Of a DNA stretch of 10,396 nt, positions 1-6,824 are shown one piece after another (positions within the stretch are counted from its first letter, which is position 1; every line of letters starts with the position of its first letter). A model generated the notes under the pieces. That model was given only the letters and a program-made list of their open reading frames with translations, did not search any database and was not told where the DNA came from. Position numbers and translations under genes: made by a program. This DNA comes from JBCBTD01 sp039818825 (GTDB taxonomy: Bacteria; Pseudomonadota; Alphaproteobacteria; Geminicoccales; Geminicoccaceae): NCBI GenBank assembly GCA_039818825.1, contig JBCBTD010000100.1, positions 1 through 10,396 of the forward strand, given 5' to 3'.

Positions 1-446
1 ACCGAGAACCTCGCGCCGACCAGCCGCGCAGCATAACGGGCCACCGACGTTGGCGTGTGCAAAAAGTGGGCATGGACGTGGTCGGCCGGGCGCAAGACTT
101 CGGTCGCCAGCACCATTGCCTGGCCAAGCCGTCGAATCCGGTTGCGTGTCGGGTCACGCCGGAGGTCGGTCCACCACAGATCCCGCACCGCGGCGAAACC
201 GGCCAAGCGATGCGCACGGCGCCAAGCGCGGACGACTCGCCGGGGCTCGTCGTGAAGATACTCGGGGAGATAGACGACCGGTGCCTGCACCAGATCGTGG
301 ACCGGGTGGGTGCGGTCGTCGGTCGGGTGGCGCAGTGACACCAACACCAGCTCGTGACCGCGCGCCTCCAGGGCGGCGATCTCTTGGGCGATGAAGGTCT
401 CCGATAGCCGAGGCCAACCTTTGAGAACGATGATGGTGCGGGCCAT
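1..446 (-). CDS. Glycosyltransferase, family 4-like, partial (N-terminal part)
   Basis: The gene is cut by the left edge; about 148 codons from the ATG at 446 are present with no stop. It begins MARTIIVLKGWPRLSETFIA, the usual opening of WcaL-like sugar transferases of the GT-B fold, where a Rossmann-like N-terminal domain binds the acceptor. A second family mark is HAHFLHTP at residues 125-132, followed by SVARYAARLVGARFS. In the family this region leads into a conserved stretch ending in the first-domain histidine, which lies outside the window. It would transfer a nucleotide-activated sugar to a lipid-linked or surface glycan at the cytoplasmic face of the membrane; donor and acceptor cannot be read from this part. 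It starts 7 bp after the stop of the upstream glycosyltransferase gene, so the two are almost certainly one transcript. The ribosome site is weak (GAG before the ATG), which fits translational coupling. Family call firm, substrate unknown. Confidence 0.85.
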   Translation of the reverse strand, partial: MARTIIVLKGWPRLSETFIAQEIAALEARGHELVLVSLRHPTDDRTHPVHDLVQAPVVYLPEYLHDEPRRVVRAWRRAHRLAGFAAVRDLWWTDLRRDPTRNRIRRLGQAMVLATEVLRPADHVHAHFLHTPTSVARYAARLVGARFS

Positions 447-453
447 CGGCAGC

Positions 454-1659
454 TCAGGCGAGCGCCCGAAGTCGCTCGCCTGCCGGCCGTGGTCGCAGAT
501 CGGCCTCGAGGTCGGCGGCGATGTGGTCCAGGCCGTCGAGCGACAGAGGGACCCGCGCGCGGCTCGGTGGCGCCGACTTCGGCAGCGTCCGCAGCGCCGC
601 CGCCATGGTCGGCGGATCGGACGCTTGCTCCAAGGTCAGGGTTTGTAGGACCCCCAACTTCGATGCCCGTTGTGCACGCAGCAGCTGTTCACGGCGCGGC
701 AGCGTGCGCGGAACCAGCAGCGCCGGCTTGTCGAAGGACAGGATCTCGCAGAACACGTTGTAGCCGCCCATGGCAACGACGGCGGCAGCACCAGCGTAGA
801 GCCGCTCGACCTGCGCATCGAAGGTGAGGCAGCGGATCTGCGGCAGCCGGTCGGCGCGCTCGTGGAAGCGCGCGCGGTCCTCGCCATTCATGAATGGACC
901 GAACAGCACGACACACGCCCAGGGCAGGCTCGGGTCGGATTCGTAGGCGCGCAGGACGGTATCCACCAGCCCCTCGCCGTCGCCGCCGCCGCCGGGGGTG
1001 ACCAGGATGTAGGGCGGCTCCGGCAGTTCGACGTCGGCAGCGCCAGCACCGACGTTGCTCGGCATCGACCGGCGCAGGTAGCCCGTGAACTGGACCTTGG
1101 AGGCGAACTCGGCAAAGCCCGGCAACTCCGTCAACGGGTCGAAGACCTCCCGGGGACCGTAGACCCAGATCGTGTCGTAGAAGTCGCGCAAAGCCGGGTA
1201 GACCTGCTTGCGCTGCCATTCCTCGAGCAGTGGCTGTGGGTCGTCGATGACGTCGCGGAGCCCGAGGACCAAACGGCAGCCGCGGGCCTTGAGCATCGCC
1301 AGGGTGTCACGCACTTCGCCCCGCAGGCCCAGAGGCTCCTTGTCGATCAGGCAGACGTGGGGCTCGAAGACGTCGGCGGTGTGCTGGATGATCGAGCTGC
1401 GGATCGCCAGAGTATGCTCGGGATCGATGTGCAAATGCAGCGAGGTGTACTCGCCGTTGCGGAGCTTGATGACCCCCGGAACACGAACGAAATCGACCCG
1501 GGACTTGAAGTCGAAACTGCCGATGATCGGCGAGCCCGACAGAATCAAGACGGACAGGTCGTTGAACTGTTCGACCAGGTGATGGGCGATGGCACGGCAA
1601 CGACGCAGGTGACCGAGGCCAAAGCTGTCGTGGCTGTAGATCAGAAGGCGACGCGACAC
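454..1659 (-). CDS. MurG-like glycosyltransferase of the COG4671 type
   Basis: A protein of 401 residues with a two-domain GT-B layout. The N-terminus reads SRRLLIYSHDSFGLGHLRRC, the glycine-rich acceptor-domain loop typical of predicted glycosyltransferases in COG4671. A central VTPGGGGDGEG (about residues 220-230) starts the C-terminal domain. MGGYNVFCE (297-305), followed by KPALLVPRTLPRREQ, matches the donor-nucleotide pocket of MurG-type family 28 enzymes, with Glu305 in the place that usually contacts the donor ribose. The frame stays open up to 1842, but the extension is arginine/proline-rich and unlike the family. I chose the GTG at 1659 because the conserved sequence begins there and a GGTGA lies about 7 nt before it. 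It is the first visible gene of a leftward unit with the family-4 enzyme 7 bp downstream, and diverges from lutA. Expected to act in the cytoplasm on a surface glycan or glycolipid; the sugar is not predictable. Confidence 0.88.
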   Translation of the reverse strand: MSRRLLIYSHDSFGLGHLRRCRAIAHHLVEQFNDLSVLILSGSPIIGSFDFKSRVDFVRVPGVIKLRNGEYTSLHLHIDPEHTLAIRSSIIQHTADVFEPHVCLIDKEPLGLRGEVRDTLAMLKARGCRLVLGLRDVIDDPQPLLEEWQRKQVYPALRDFYDTIWVYGPREVFDPLTELPGFAEFASKVQFTGYLRRSMPSNVGAGAADVELPEPPYILVTPGGGGDGEGLVDTVLRAYESDPSLPWACVVLFGPFMNGEDRARFHERADRLPQIRCLTFDAQVERLYAGAAAVVAMGGYNVFCEILSFDKPALLVPRTLPRREQLLRAQRASKLGVLQTLTLEQASDPPTMAAALRTLPKSAPPSRARVPLSLDGLDHIAADLEADLRPRPAGERLRALA

Positions 1660-1748
1660 GTTGCATTCACCATCGTTGGACTCGCTTCCGGCGTAGCGCG
1701 GACGGCTGGGGTTCGCAAGGGACCGCCCCGATGGGCCACATCGACGCC

Positions 1749-1762
1749 GCCACGGCCGTGGC
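1749..1762. promoter_or_regulatory. 14-bp perfect palindrome in the divergent spacer before lutA
   Basis: GCCACGGCCGTGGC reads the same on both strands. It lies 30 bp before the lutA GTG and about 90 bp before the start of the divergent glycosyltransferase gene, so it could be an operator for either. Lactate operons are often controlled by GntR- or IclR-type dimers that bind such half-sites, but no regulator gene is present here and the site matches no consensus I can name. In GC-rich DNA such palindromes also occur by chance. Confidence 0.35.
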
Positions 1763-1780
1763 CTATGGGACACTGGGGAC

Positions 1781-1786
1781 AGGGAG
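1781..1786 (+). promoter_or_regulatory. Ribosome binding site of lutA
   Basis: AGGGAG lies 6 nt before the GTG at 1793. It decides the lutA start, because no ATG in the right frame lies near the first conserved residues (VGLLVTCIAD). Confidence 0.75.
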
Positions 1787-1792
1787 ACTGCC

Positions 1793-2569
1793 GTGGGCGC
1801 CAAACGAGATGAACCGACCGTTGGCTTGCTGGTCACTTGCATCGCCGACGCGATGCGGCCGACGGTGGGCTTTGCAACGCTACGCCTGCTGGAAGCGGCC
1901 GGTTGCCGGGTCGAAGTGCCAACGGTCCAAACCTGTTGTGGCCAGCCTGCCTACAACTCGGGCGACGCCGAGAGTGCGCGGACCTTGGCGAAGCGGGTGG
2001 TCGCCGCGTTCGAGCGGTTCGACTACTGCGTTGCCCCGTCGGGCTCGTGCATGGGCATGGTCAAACACCACTATGCCCACTTGTTCCGCGATGACCCTGA
2101 CTGGGCCGCGCGGCACCGTGCCTTCGCCGAGGGCTGTCACGAGTTGTTGAGCTTCCTGCATGACGTCCGGGGCCTGCGTCGAAGCTCGATCGAAGACGCT
2201 CGCTATGCGGGCCGCGTCACGTACCACCACAGCTGCTCGGGGTTGCGCGAGATCGGTGTTCGCGAGCAGGCGGAGACGCTGCTGCGGGCCGTTCCGGGGG
2301 TGGATTTCGTCGGACTGGCCGATCCGGAGGCTTGCTGCGGTTTCGGCGGCACCTTCTGTGTGAAGTACCCCGAGATCTCGACGTCGATCGTCGCTGACAA
2401 GGTCGCGGACATCGAGGCGACGGGCGCCGATACACTGGTCGGCGGCGACCTCGGCTGCCTGATGAACATCGCCGGTCGCCTGAGCCGCCAAGGCACCGGC
2501 GTCAGAGTCTATCACACCGCCGAAGTACTCGCCGGTATGGCCGACGTGCCGTTCGGAAGCCAAAGATGA
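1793..2569 (+). CDS. lutA: Lactate utilization protein A (LldE-type, cysteine-rich CCG domains)
   Basis: A 258-residue protein, the normal length for LutA/LldE, a subunit of the LutABC complex that oxidises L-lactate to pyruvate. It carries two CCG (DUF3483-like) modules, as in heterodisulfide reductase B and the GlpC/GlcF families. In the first, CCGQ has Cys48-Cys49 and SGSCMG has Cys86. In the second, HHSCSGLR has Cys148, ACCGFGGTFC has Cys181-Cys182 and Cys189, and GGDLGCLMN has Cys222. These cysteines are expected to bind an Fe-S centre that passes electrons on. The start is GTG with a good ribosome site. Its stop overlaps the lutB start (ATGA), so the two are translationally coupled. No lactate permease and no regulator gene adjoins the operon in this window. 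A related glycolate or other hydroxy-acid role is possible, but the three-gene order makes lactate much the best call. Confidence 0.95.
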   Translation: MGAKRDEPTVGLLVTCIADAMRPTVGFATLRLLEAAGCRVEVPTVQTCCGQPAYNSGDAESARTLAKRVVAAFERFDYCVAPSGSCMGMVKHHYAHLFRDDPDWAARHRAFAEGCHELLSFLHDVRGLRRSSIEDARYAGRVTYHHSCSGLREIGVREQAETLLRAVPGVDFVGLADPEACCGFGGTFCVKYPEISTSIVADKVADIEATGADTLVGGDLGCLMNIAGRLSRQGTGVRVYHTAEVLAGMADVPFGSQR

Positions 2570-3978
2570 CCGTCACCTACACCAGCCAGCACTTCAAGCG
2601 GGAAGCCAAGGCGGCGCTGGTTCAGCCCAACCTACAGCGCGCCCTGGACCGGACCACCACCCTGCTCCAGGCCCGTCGTGCCGACGCCTACCGGACCTAC
2701 CCAGCTTTCGAGACGAACCGCGACGCCGCGTCGGCGATCAAGGACCACGTGCTTCGGCATCTCGATCACTACCTCGAGACCTTCGAACGCAACGCGACGG
2801 ACGCCGGTTGTGTCGTCCACTGGGCGCGAGACGCCCAGGAGGCGTGCCGCATCGTCGTCGACCTCTGCCGCGGCGCCGACGCCAAGACGGTCACCCGAGT
2901 GAAGTCGATGCTCGGCGAGGAGATCGGCCTGCCCGAGGCGCTGGACGGCGCCGGCTTCGACCGGGTCGAGACCGACCTTGCGGAGCACATCAACCAGCTG
3001 GCCGGCGACCGCCCGTCGCACATCGTCATCCCGGCGTTGCACAAAACCCGTGAAGAGGTCAGCGATCTGTTCGAACGCCACCACCCACAACACCGGCACA
3101 TCGACGACATCGGCGAGCTGGTCGAGAGCGCGAGGCTGACCCTTCGCGAGAAGTACTTCGCCGCCGACGTCGGCATCTCGGGCGCCAATTTCCTGCTCGC
3201 CGACAGCGGTGCGGTGTGCACGGTGACCAACGAAGGCAATGCCGAGCTCACGATGCAGTTGCCGAAGGTACAGATCGTCACCGCCGGCATCGAGAAGCTG
3301 GTGCCGTCCTTGGATCACGCCGGCGTGTTGCTGCGGTTGCTGGCGCGCTCGGCGCTGGGGATGGAGCTGACCCAATACACCACCTTCCTGACCGGCGCGC
3401 GGCGGCCGGGCGATCGCGACGGCCCGGAGGAGATGCACATCGTCCTGGTCGATGCCGGCCGAACCGAACTGCTGGCCGACGAACTGCGCCCGATCCTGAA
3501 GTGCATCCGCTGCGCCGCGTGCATCAACCACTGTCCGGTGTACGGCCAGATCGGCGGCCATGCCTATGGTGGCATCTATCAGGGGCCGATGGGGTCGGTT
3601 CTGACCCCGGCGATGGCCAGCCTCGCTCAGGCGAAGGACCTGCCGCACGCCTGTACTTTGAACGGCCGCTGCGACGAGGTCTGCCCGGTGAAGATCCCAC
3701 TCACCGACCTGATGCGGACGCTGCGCGAGCGGACATGGCGGGAGGGGCTGGTCGACTCACAAAGCCGACTGGCGATGAGGCTTTGGGGACGGGTCGCCGC
3801 GGCACCCGCCCTCTACCGCATGGCGACCCGGTGGGCGGTGCGGACGCTGCGCACCGCCGCGCGCGGACGCGGCAGGATCGGGAACATGCCGCTCGCTGGC
3901 GCCTGGACCAAGGGCCGCGACCTGCCGGCGCCCGAAGGCGGCACGTTCATGGATCGCTACCGGCGGGGCGAACGATGA
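2566..3978 (+). CDS. lutB: Lactate utilization protein B (LUD domain plus two 4Fe-4S motifs)
   Basis: A 470-residue iron-sulfur protein and likely electron-transfer core of LutABC. Residues about 70-300 form the LUD domain, including FLLADSGAVCTVTNEGNAEL and the run through VPSLDHAGVLLRLLARSALG. Two ferredoxin-like motifs follow. The first is standard: Cys313-x2-Cys316-x2-Cys319-x3-Cys323-Pro. The second reads CTLNGRCDEVCPV, with Cys363, Cys369 and Cys373. The cysteine usually found two positions before the middle one is here Gly367 or Asn366, and an extra cysteine lies six before it, so the spacing is C-x5-C-x3-CP rather than the common C-x2-C-x3-CP. The C-terminal 90 residues are arginine-rich with a hydrophobic stretch, as in the usual C-terminal extension. 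It overlaps lutA and lutC by ATGA at both ends; GGAAG precedes its ATG. Confidence 0.95.
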   Translation: MTVTYTSQHFKREAKAALVQPNLQRALDRTTTLLQARRADAYRTYPAFETNRDAASAIKDHVLRHLDHYLETFERNATDAGCVVHWARDAQEACRIVVDLCRGADAKTVTRVKSMLGEEIGLPEALDGAGFDRVETDLAEHINQLAGDRPSHIVIPALHKTREEVSDLFERHHPQHRHIDDIGELVESARLTLREKYFAADVGISGANFLLADSGAVCTVTNEGNAELTMQLPKVQIVTAGIEKLVPSLDHAGVLLRLLARSALGMELTQYTTFLTGARRPGDRDGPEEMHIVLVDAGRTELLADELRPILKCIRCAACINHCPVYGQIGGHAYGGIYQGPMGSVLTPAMASLAQAKDLPHACTLNGRCDEVCPVKIPLTDLMRTLRERTWREGLVDSQSRLAMRLWGRVAAAPALYRMATRWAVRTLRTAARGRGRIGNMPLAGAWTKGRDLPAPEGGTFMDRYRRGER

Positions 3979-4622
3979 GCGCGCGGGAGACCATCCTGGC
4001 GCGGGTGCGTGACGCGCTCGGCGGCACGTCGGAGGGCGCCTCGATCATCGCCGCCGAGGCCGCTGCCCTCGTCGCTGCTCCCGACCGGCTCCGCCCGGAA
4101 GTGCCGACTGACGCGGTGCTCGATCGCTTCGTGGCCAAGGCGACGTCGGAGAAGGTGACGGCCACCGTGGAGCACGTGACCGAAGCCGCGGTGCTGCCTG
4201 AGGCCGTCCGGCGCTACCTGGACGAGCGGCAGCTCGGCCCGCGGATCGCTGCCGCCCTACCGCGCGAGCTGGTTCAACTGGACTGGACGGGCCTGGAGCT
4301 TGCCGACGACATCGACCGCAACGAGACGGTCGCCCTCACCTTTGCCGACGCAGGGATCGCCGAAACGGGCACGCTGGTGTTTCCGTCGTCGCCGGAGGTT
4401 CCGAACCTGTTCAATTTCTTGTCGCTGCATCATCTGGCGGTCGTCCGGGCCCGCGACGTGGTGCCCCACATGGAAGACGCCTGGCGTCGGTTCACTCCGG
4501 GAACCATGCCTCGGTCGCTCAGCCTCGTGACCGGTACGTCGGGTACGGCTGACATCGAAGGGAAGAACATCCGCGGCGCCCACGGGCCGAGGTTTCTCCA
4601 CATCCTGATCCTAGCGGACTGA
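3975..4622 (+). CDS. lutC: Lactate utilization protein C (LUD domain)
   Basis: A 215-residue protein, normal for LutC, the third subunit of the LutABC L-lactate oxidation complex. It is a stand-alone LUD domain. Marks are AGIAETGTLV (residues 126-135) and the C-terminal signature TGTSGTADIEGK (186-197), followed by GAHGPRFLHILIL, where other members usually read TGPSRTADIE and G-x-HGP. The common Pro-Ser-Arg run is therefore Thr-Ser-Gly here, while Asp193, Glu195 and the HGP are kept. There are no cysteines for a cluster, as expected of this subunit. It starts inside the lutB stop (ATGA) and closes the operon. The spacer of 40 bp to the convergent downstream gene shows no hairpin with a T run, so a factor-independent terminator is not visible. 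Confidence 0.93.
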   Translation: MSARETILARVRDALGGTSEGASIIAAEAAALVAAPDRLRPEVPTDAVLDRFVAKATSEKVTATVEHVTEAAVLPEAVRRYLDERQLGPRIAAALPRELVQLDWTGLELADDIDRNETVALTFADAGIAETGTLVFPSSPEVPNLFNFLSLHHLAVVRARDVVPHMEDAWRRFTPGTMPRSLSLVTGTSGTADIEGKNIRGAHGPRFLHILILAD

Positions 4623-4662
4623 GAAGCCCCGTGGGCGCCAACCGCCATCGGTAACGGTCGGA

Positions 4663-5901
4663 CTATCGGGTCGGTCGGCTGGCCTTCCGCTCCCCCGACC
4701 GTGGCGCGAGGCCGTAGGCCGCCGCCAACCGCCACACGTGGGCCGGGACCATGTGGCGGAGCCGCGCCGGATGTTGGCGGCGCAGATGGACGATCGTCTC
4801 CAGCGCCTTCATCTCGACTCGCGCCCGGGCGAACTCCAAGCCCCGCGGCCCGATCCGCGGCATCAACCAGCCGACCACCGGCCGGAGCCAACCTGGCATC
4901 CGCCTGAGCGGCAAGCCGCCGGCCGCGCGCTCGACGTTGCTGAGGAATCCTTTGACGGCGCCGGCTCGCCGACCGGCGCTGCGTAGCGCACCGATCTCCA
5001 CCTCGTCACCCAACAGATCGAGCAGGTCGGCGCCACGCTGATTGCGTACGATCAGCCACTGGGCGCCCTCCCCCGCCATGTAGCCGACGGTCAGATCAGC
5101 GAGGACGTTGGTGTAGTCGACACAGGTTCGACAGGTGAGCGGGAAGAAGTCGGGCGGCAGCGTCGACAGCGGTAGCTGCAGAAACGGGATGAGCCGCGTT
5201 CGGCCGTCGTTGAAACGTAGCTCCACGTGATAATCGGCACGAAACTCCAGGTACGTGATGGTCGAGGGGTCTGGCGTCAGCAGTGCGAGGAACTGGTGGA
5301 ATCGCTCGGTCGTCGTGTTGTCGGAACAGGGTGTCCCGATCACCAGGATCTCGTCGAAGCCGAGCTCCGCCTGCAACGCTCGAAGCGCGAAGACTTGGCA
5401 AGGGATGCCGATGACCGCCAACCGCCGAAAACCGCGTGCCCGCGCTGGCTCCAGCAGCGCGAGCAACGGCGCATAGCCCATCTTCATCCCACGGCAGGCT
5501 GCCATCGCCGCAGGCTCGGTCACCAGCACCGGCCTTGGTCGCCACCGGTCTTCCGGATCGGCCGCCATCGTCAGCACCGCGTCGACGCGCCCGGTCTCCA
5601 GAAGACGCTCGCCGAGCCGCGACGCGACGCCCGTCCACTGGGCGCCGGCGCGCGGCGGCCGGAGAGCGGCGCGAACCATCGTCCGATAGGGCCCGAAGTG
5701 GAGCTCGTCGCCGCGCTCAGGGTCGCGAGCGCGACCGTGGACCGCGGTCTCCAGCACTGCGTAATCGGGCTCGATGAACTGACAGGCACGGCCGCAGCGC
5801 TTCGGGTCCGCCATCCGCGAGACGCCGCAATCGGTGCACAAACCGCGCGGCGCGGCAGGTCCCGTTTGGGGCGCCCAAAGGCCCGGCGGCTCCGGGTGCA
5901 A
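4663..5901 (-). CDS. FrhB-family Fe-S flavoprotein, BciB / 7-hydroxymethyl-chlorophyll reductase-like
   Basis: A 412-residue protein of the coenzyme F420 hydrogenase/dehydrogenase beta-subunit family, which includes the divinyl (proto)chlorophyllide 8-vinyl reductase BciB and plant HCAR; those use ferredoxin, Fe-S clusters and FAD. Near the N-terminus, CTDCGVSRMADPKRCGRAC gives Cys22, Cys25, Cys36 and Cys40, a cluster site. Then come the family runs VHGRARD, GAQWTGVASRL, AADPEDRWRPRPVLV, GIPCQVFALR, GTPCSDNTTTERFHQFL and, late, CRTCVDYTNVLADLTVGYM. The order matches BciB/HCAR closely. No ATG lies before the first cysteine pair, and an in-frame stop lies about 70 bp upstream. I chose the TTG at 5901; a GGAGG lies about 13 nt before it, and a hairpin sits just upstream. 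It converges on lutC and diverges from the AhpD-like gene. A role in bacteriochlorophyll synthesis is an inference: no other pigment gene is in the window, and another substrate is possible. Confidence 0.85.
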   Translation of the reverse strand: MHPEPPGLWAPQTGPAAPRGLCTDCGVSRMADPKRCGRACQFIEPDYAVLETAVHGRARDPERGDELHFGPYRTMVRAALRPPRAGAQWTGVASRLGERLLETGRVDAVLTMAADPEDRWRPRPVLVTEPAAMAACRGMKMGYAPLLALLEPARARGFRRLAVIGIPCQVFALRALQAELGFDEILVIGTPCSDNTTTERFHQFLALLTPDPSTITYLEFRADYHVELRFNDGRTRLIPFLQLPLSTLPPDFFPLTCRTCVDYTNVLADLTVGYMAGEGAQWLIVRNQRGADLLDLLGDEVEIGALRSAGRRAGAVKGFLSNVERAAGGLPLRRMPGWLRPVVGWLMPRIGPRGLEFARARVEMKALETIVHLRRQHPARLRHMVPAHVWRLAAAYGLAPRSGERKASRPTR

Positions 5902-5917
5902 ATCGATGGCCCGCCCT

Positions 5918-5937
5918 CCCGTCGACGTCTCGACGGG
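5918..5937 (-). promoter_or_regulatory. Hairpin in the leader of the BciB-like gene
   Basis: A perfect inverted repeat: arms CCCGTCGA (5918-5925) and TCGACGGG (5930-5937) around a 4-nt loop. On the minus strand it lies 17-36 nt before the TTG start, and its last arm ends in the GGG that runs straight into AGGG, the likely ribosome site. If formed in the mRNA it could partly mask that site; as DNA it could be an operator between the two divergent genes. Confidence 0.4.
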
Positions 5938-6042
5938 CTGGAGGAGAGGCGCTGGAGGGTGCCGTGGTCATCCTGGTCATTCGTCGAACTCCTGGGACTG
6001 GCCAACCGCCGGCCGCATCGCCACGTCACGATGATCGATGTC

Positions 6043-6046
6043 GGAG
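6043..6046 (+). promoter_or_regulatory. Ribosome binding site of the AhpD-like gene
   Basis: GGAG lies 5 nt before the ATG at 6052 and favours that start over the in-frame ATG at 6031, which has no purine-rich site before it. Confidence 0.6.
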
Positions 6047-6051
6047 TGCCC

Positions 6052-6633
6052 ATGACGTTCGTGAAGCCCAAAGCCGTGCGCGACTACCCTTGGTGGGTCC
6101 GGCTGTTCTTCTGGAAGCAGCGCCGTACCTACGGTGTCGTGCTCGACCCCGGTCTGCTTTGGGCGCGGACGCCGACCGTCTTCGCCACGGTGGCCCTGCT
6201 CTACGGGGCGTTGAATCGCCGCCGCTCGCCGCTTTCGCCAGCACTCCGTTCGCTGGTTACTGTCCGGGTATCGCAGATCAATCACTGCGCCTTCTGCGTC
6301 GACATCAATGCCCACACGCTCCGCCAGCGCGGCGTGCCCCTGTCGAAGGTCGAGGCGTTGGCGGACTGGCGGCAGAGCCGGCTGTTCGACGACACCGAGC
6401 GCTTGGCGCTCGACTACGCCGAAGCGATGACCCGACCGGACCCGGGCGTCGACGACGATCTGCGCGCGCGCCTCGCCCAGCGTTTCGACGAAGACACCGT
6501 CGTCGAGCTTACCGGTCTGATCGCCTTCCAGAACCTGTCGTCCAAGTTCAACGCAGCTTTGGACGTGCCGCCCCAGGGGTTCTGCAAGCTGCCCGCCCCG
6601 CGGGACACGACGGCCGATGCGGCGGCCGACTGA
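6052..6633 (+). CDS. Carboxymuconolactone decarboxylase / AhpD-like protein
   Basis: A 193-residue, mostly helical protein of the CMD/AhpD family, whose members act as decarboxylases or as thiol peroxidase partners. The core runs LSPALRSLVTVRVSQINHCA then FCVDINAH, with Cys79-x2-Cys82 in the usual place at the start of a helix, followed by the family tail AMTRPDPGVDDDLRARL and VELTGLIAFQNLSSKFNAAL. In AhpD, a glutamate 12 residues before the first cysteine and a histidine 4 after the second complete the proton relay. Here these positions are Ser67 and Asn86 (a His is at 88). A redox-active or structural cysteine pair is thus kept, while classical peroxidase chemistry is doubtful. The gene is monocistronic and diverges from the BciB-like gene with 150 bp between starts, so shared control is possible. 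The substrate is unknown. Confidence 0.85.
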   Translation: MTFVKPKAVRDYPWWVRLFFWKQRRTYGVVLDPGLLWARTPTVFATVALLYGALNRRRSPLSPALRSLVTVRVSQINHCAFCVDINAHTLRQRGVPLSKVEALADWRQSRLFDDTERLALDYAEAMTRPDPGVDDDLRARLAQRFDEDTVVELTGLIAFQNLSSKFNAALDVPPQGFCKLPAPRDTTADAAAD

Positions 6634-6824
6634 GCATCGACGACGCCCTTTGCCGGCCACGGCGGGCGACGCGCCATCGGCCCTTCCCAACCTGCCGTCG
6701 CGCCTCGTCGATCACCATGTCGATGGTACGCACACCCGAAGTCGCGATCGCTCCTCGAACCGCGGGCCGCACCTTCTACCTGCCCTATCGGTGCGACGAA
6801 CGAAGCTCGAGCGGGCGTTGGTTC

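Noticed and set aside
670..1812. A 380-codon open frame on the plus strand, opposite the MurG-like gene
   Set aside because: Its sequence is rich in Gln, Val, Asp and Arg with no family motif, typical of an antisense shadow in GC-rich DNA; the opposite strand has clear GT-B motifs.
2632..3648. A 338-codon open frame on the minus strand, opposite lutB
   Set aside because: Antisense shadow: lutB has full domain and cysteine motifs over the same bases, and the shadow has none.
3216..3974. Upstream open extension of the lutC frame into lutB
   Set aside because: The extension is Arg/Pro/Gly-rich shadow sequence; LutC normally starts at the ATG used here, coupled by ATGA.
4623..4662. Possible shared terminator between lutC and the convergent BciB-like gene
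   Set aside because: Only a 4-bp repeat (ACCG/CGGT) and no T run on either strand.
5227..6051. Upstream open extension of the AhpD-like frame, about 270 codons
   Set aside because: It lies antisense to the BciB-like gene and reads as shadow sequence; the family-like part begins at 6052, where a ribosome site is found.
5902..6051. Search for a photosynthesis-repressor (PpsR/CrtJ, TGT-N12-ACA) site between the BciB-like and AhpD-like genes
   Set aside because: No copy of this pattern was found by eye in the spacer.
6634..6824. Spacer between the AhpD-like and DUF547 genes, with short open frames on both strands and a small repeat ACCAT-4-ATGGT at 6714-6727
   Set aside because: None of the frames has a ribosome site or a recognisable motif, and the repeat has no T run, so neither a gene nor a terminator can be supported.
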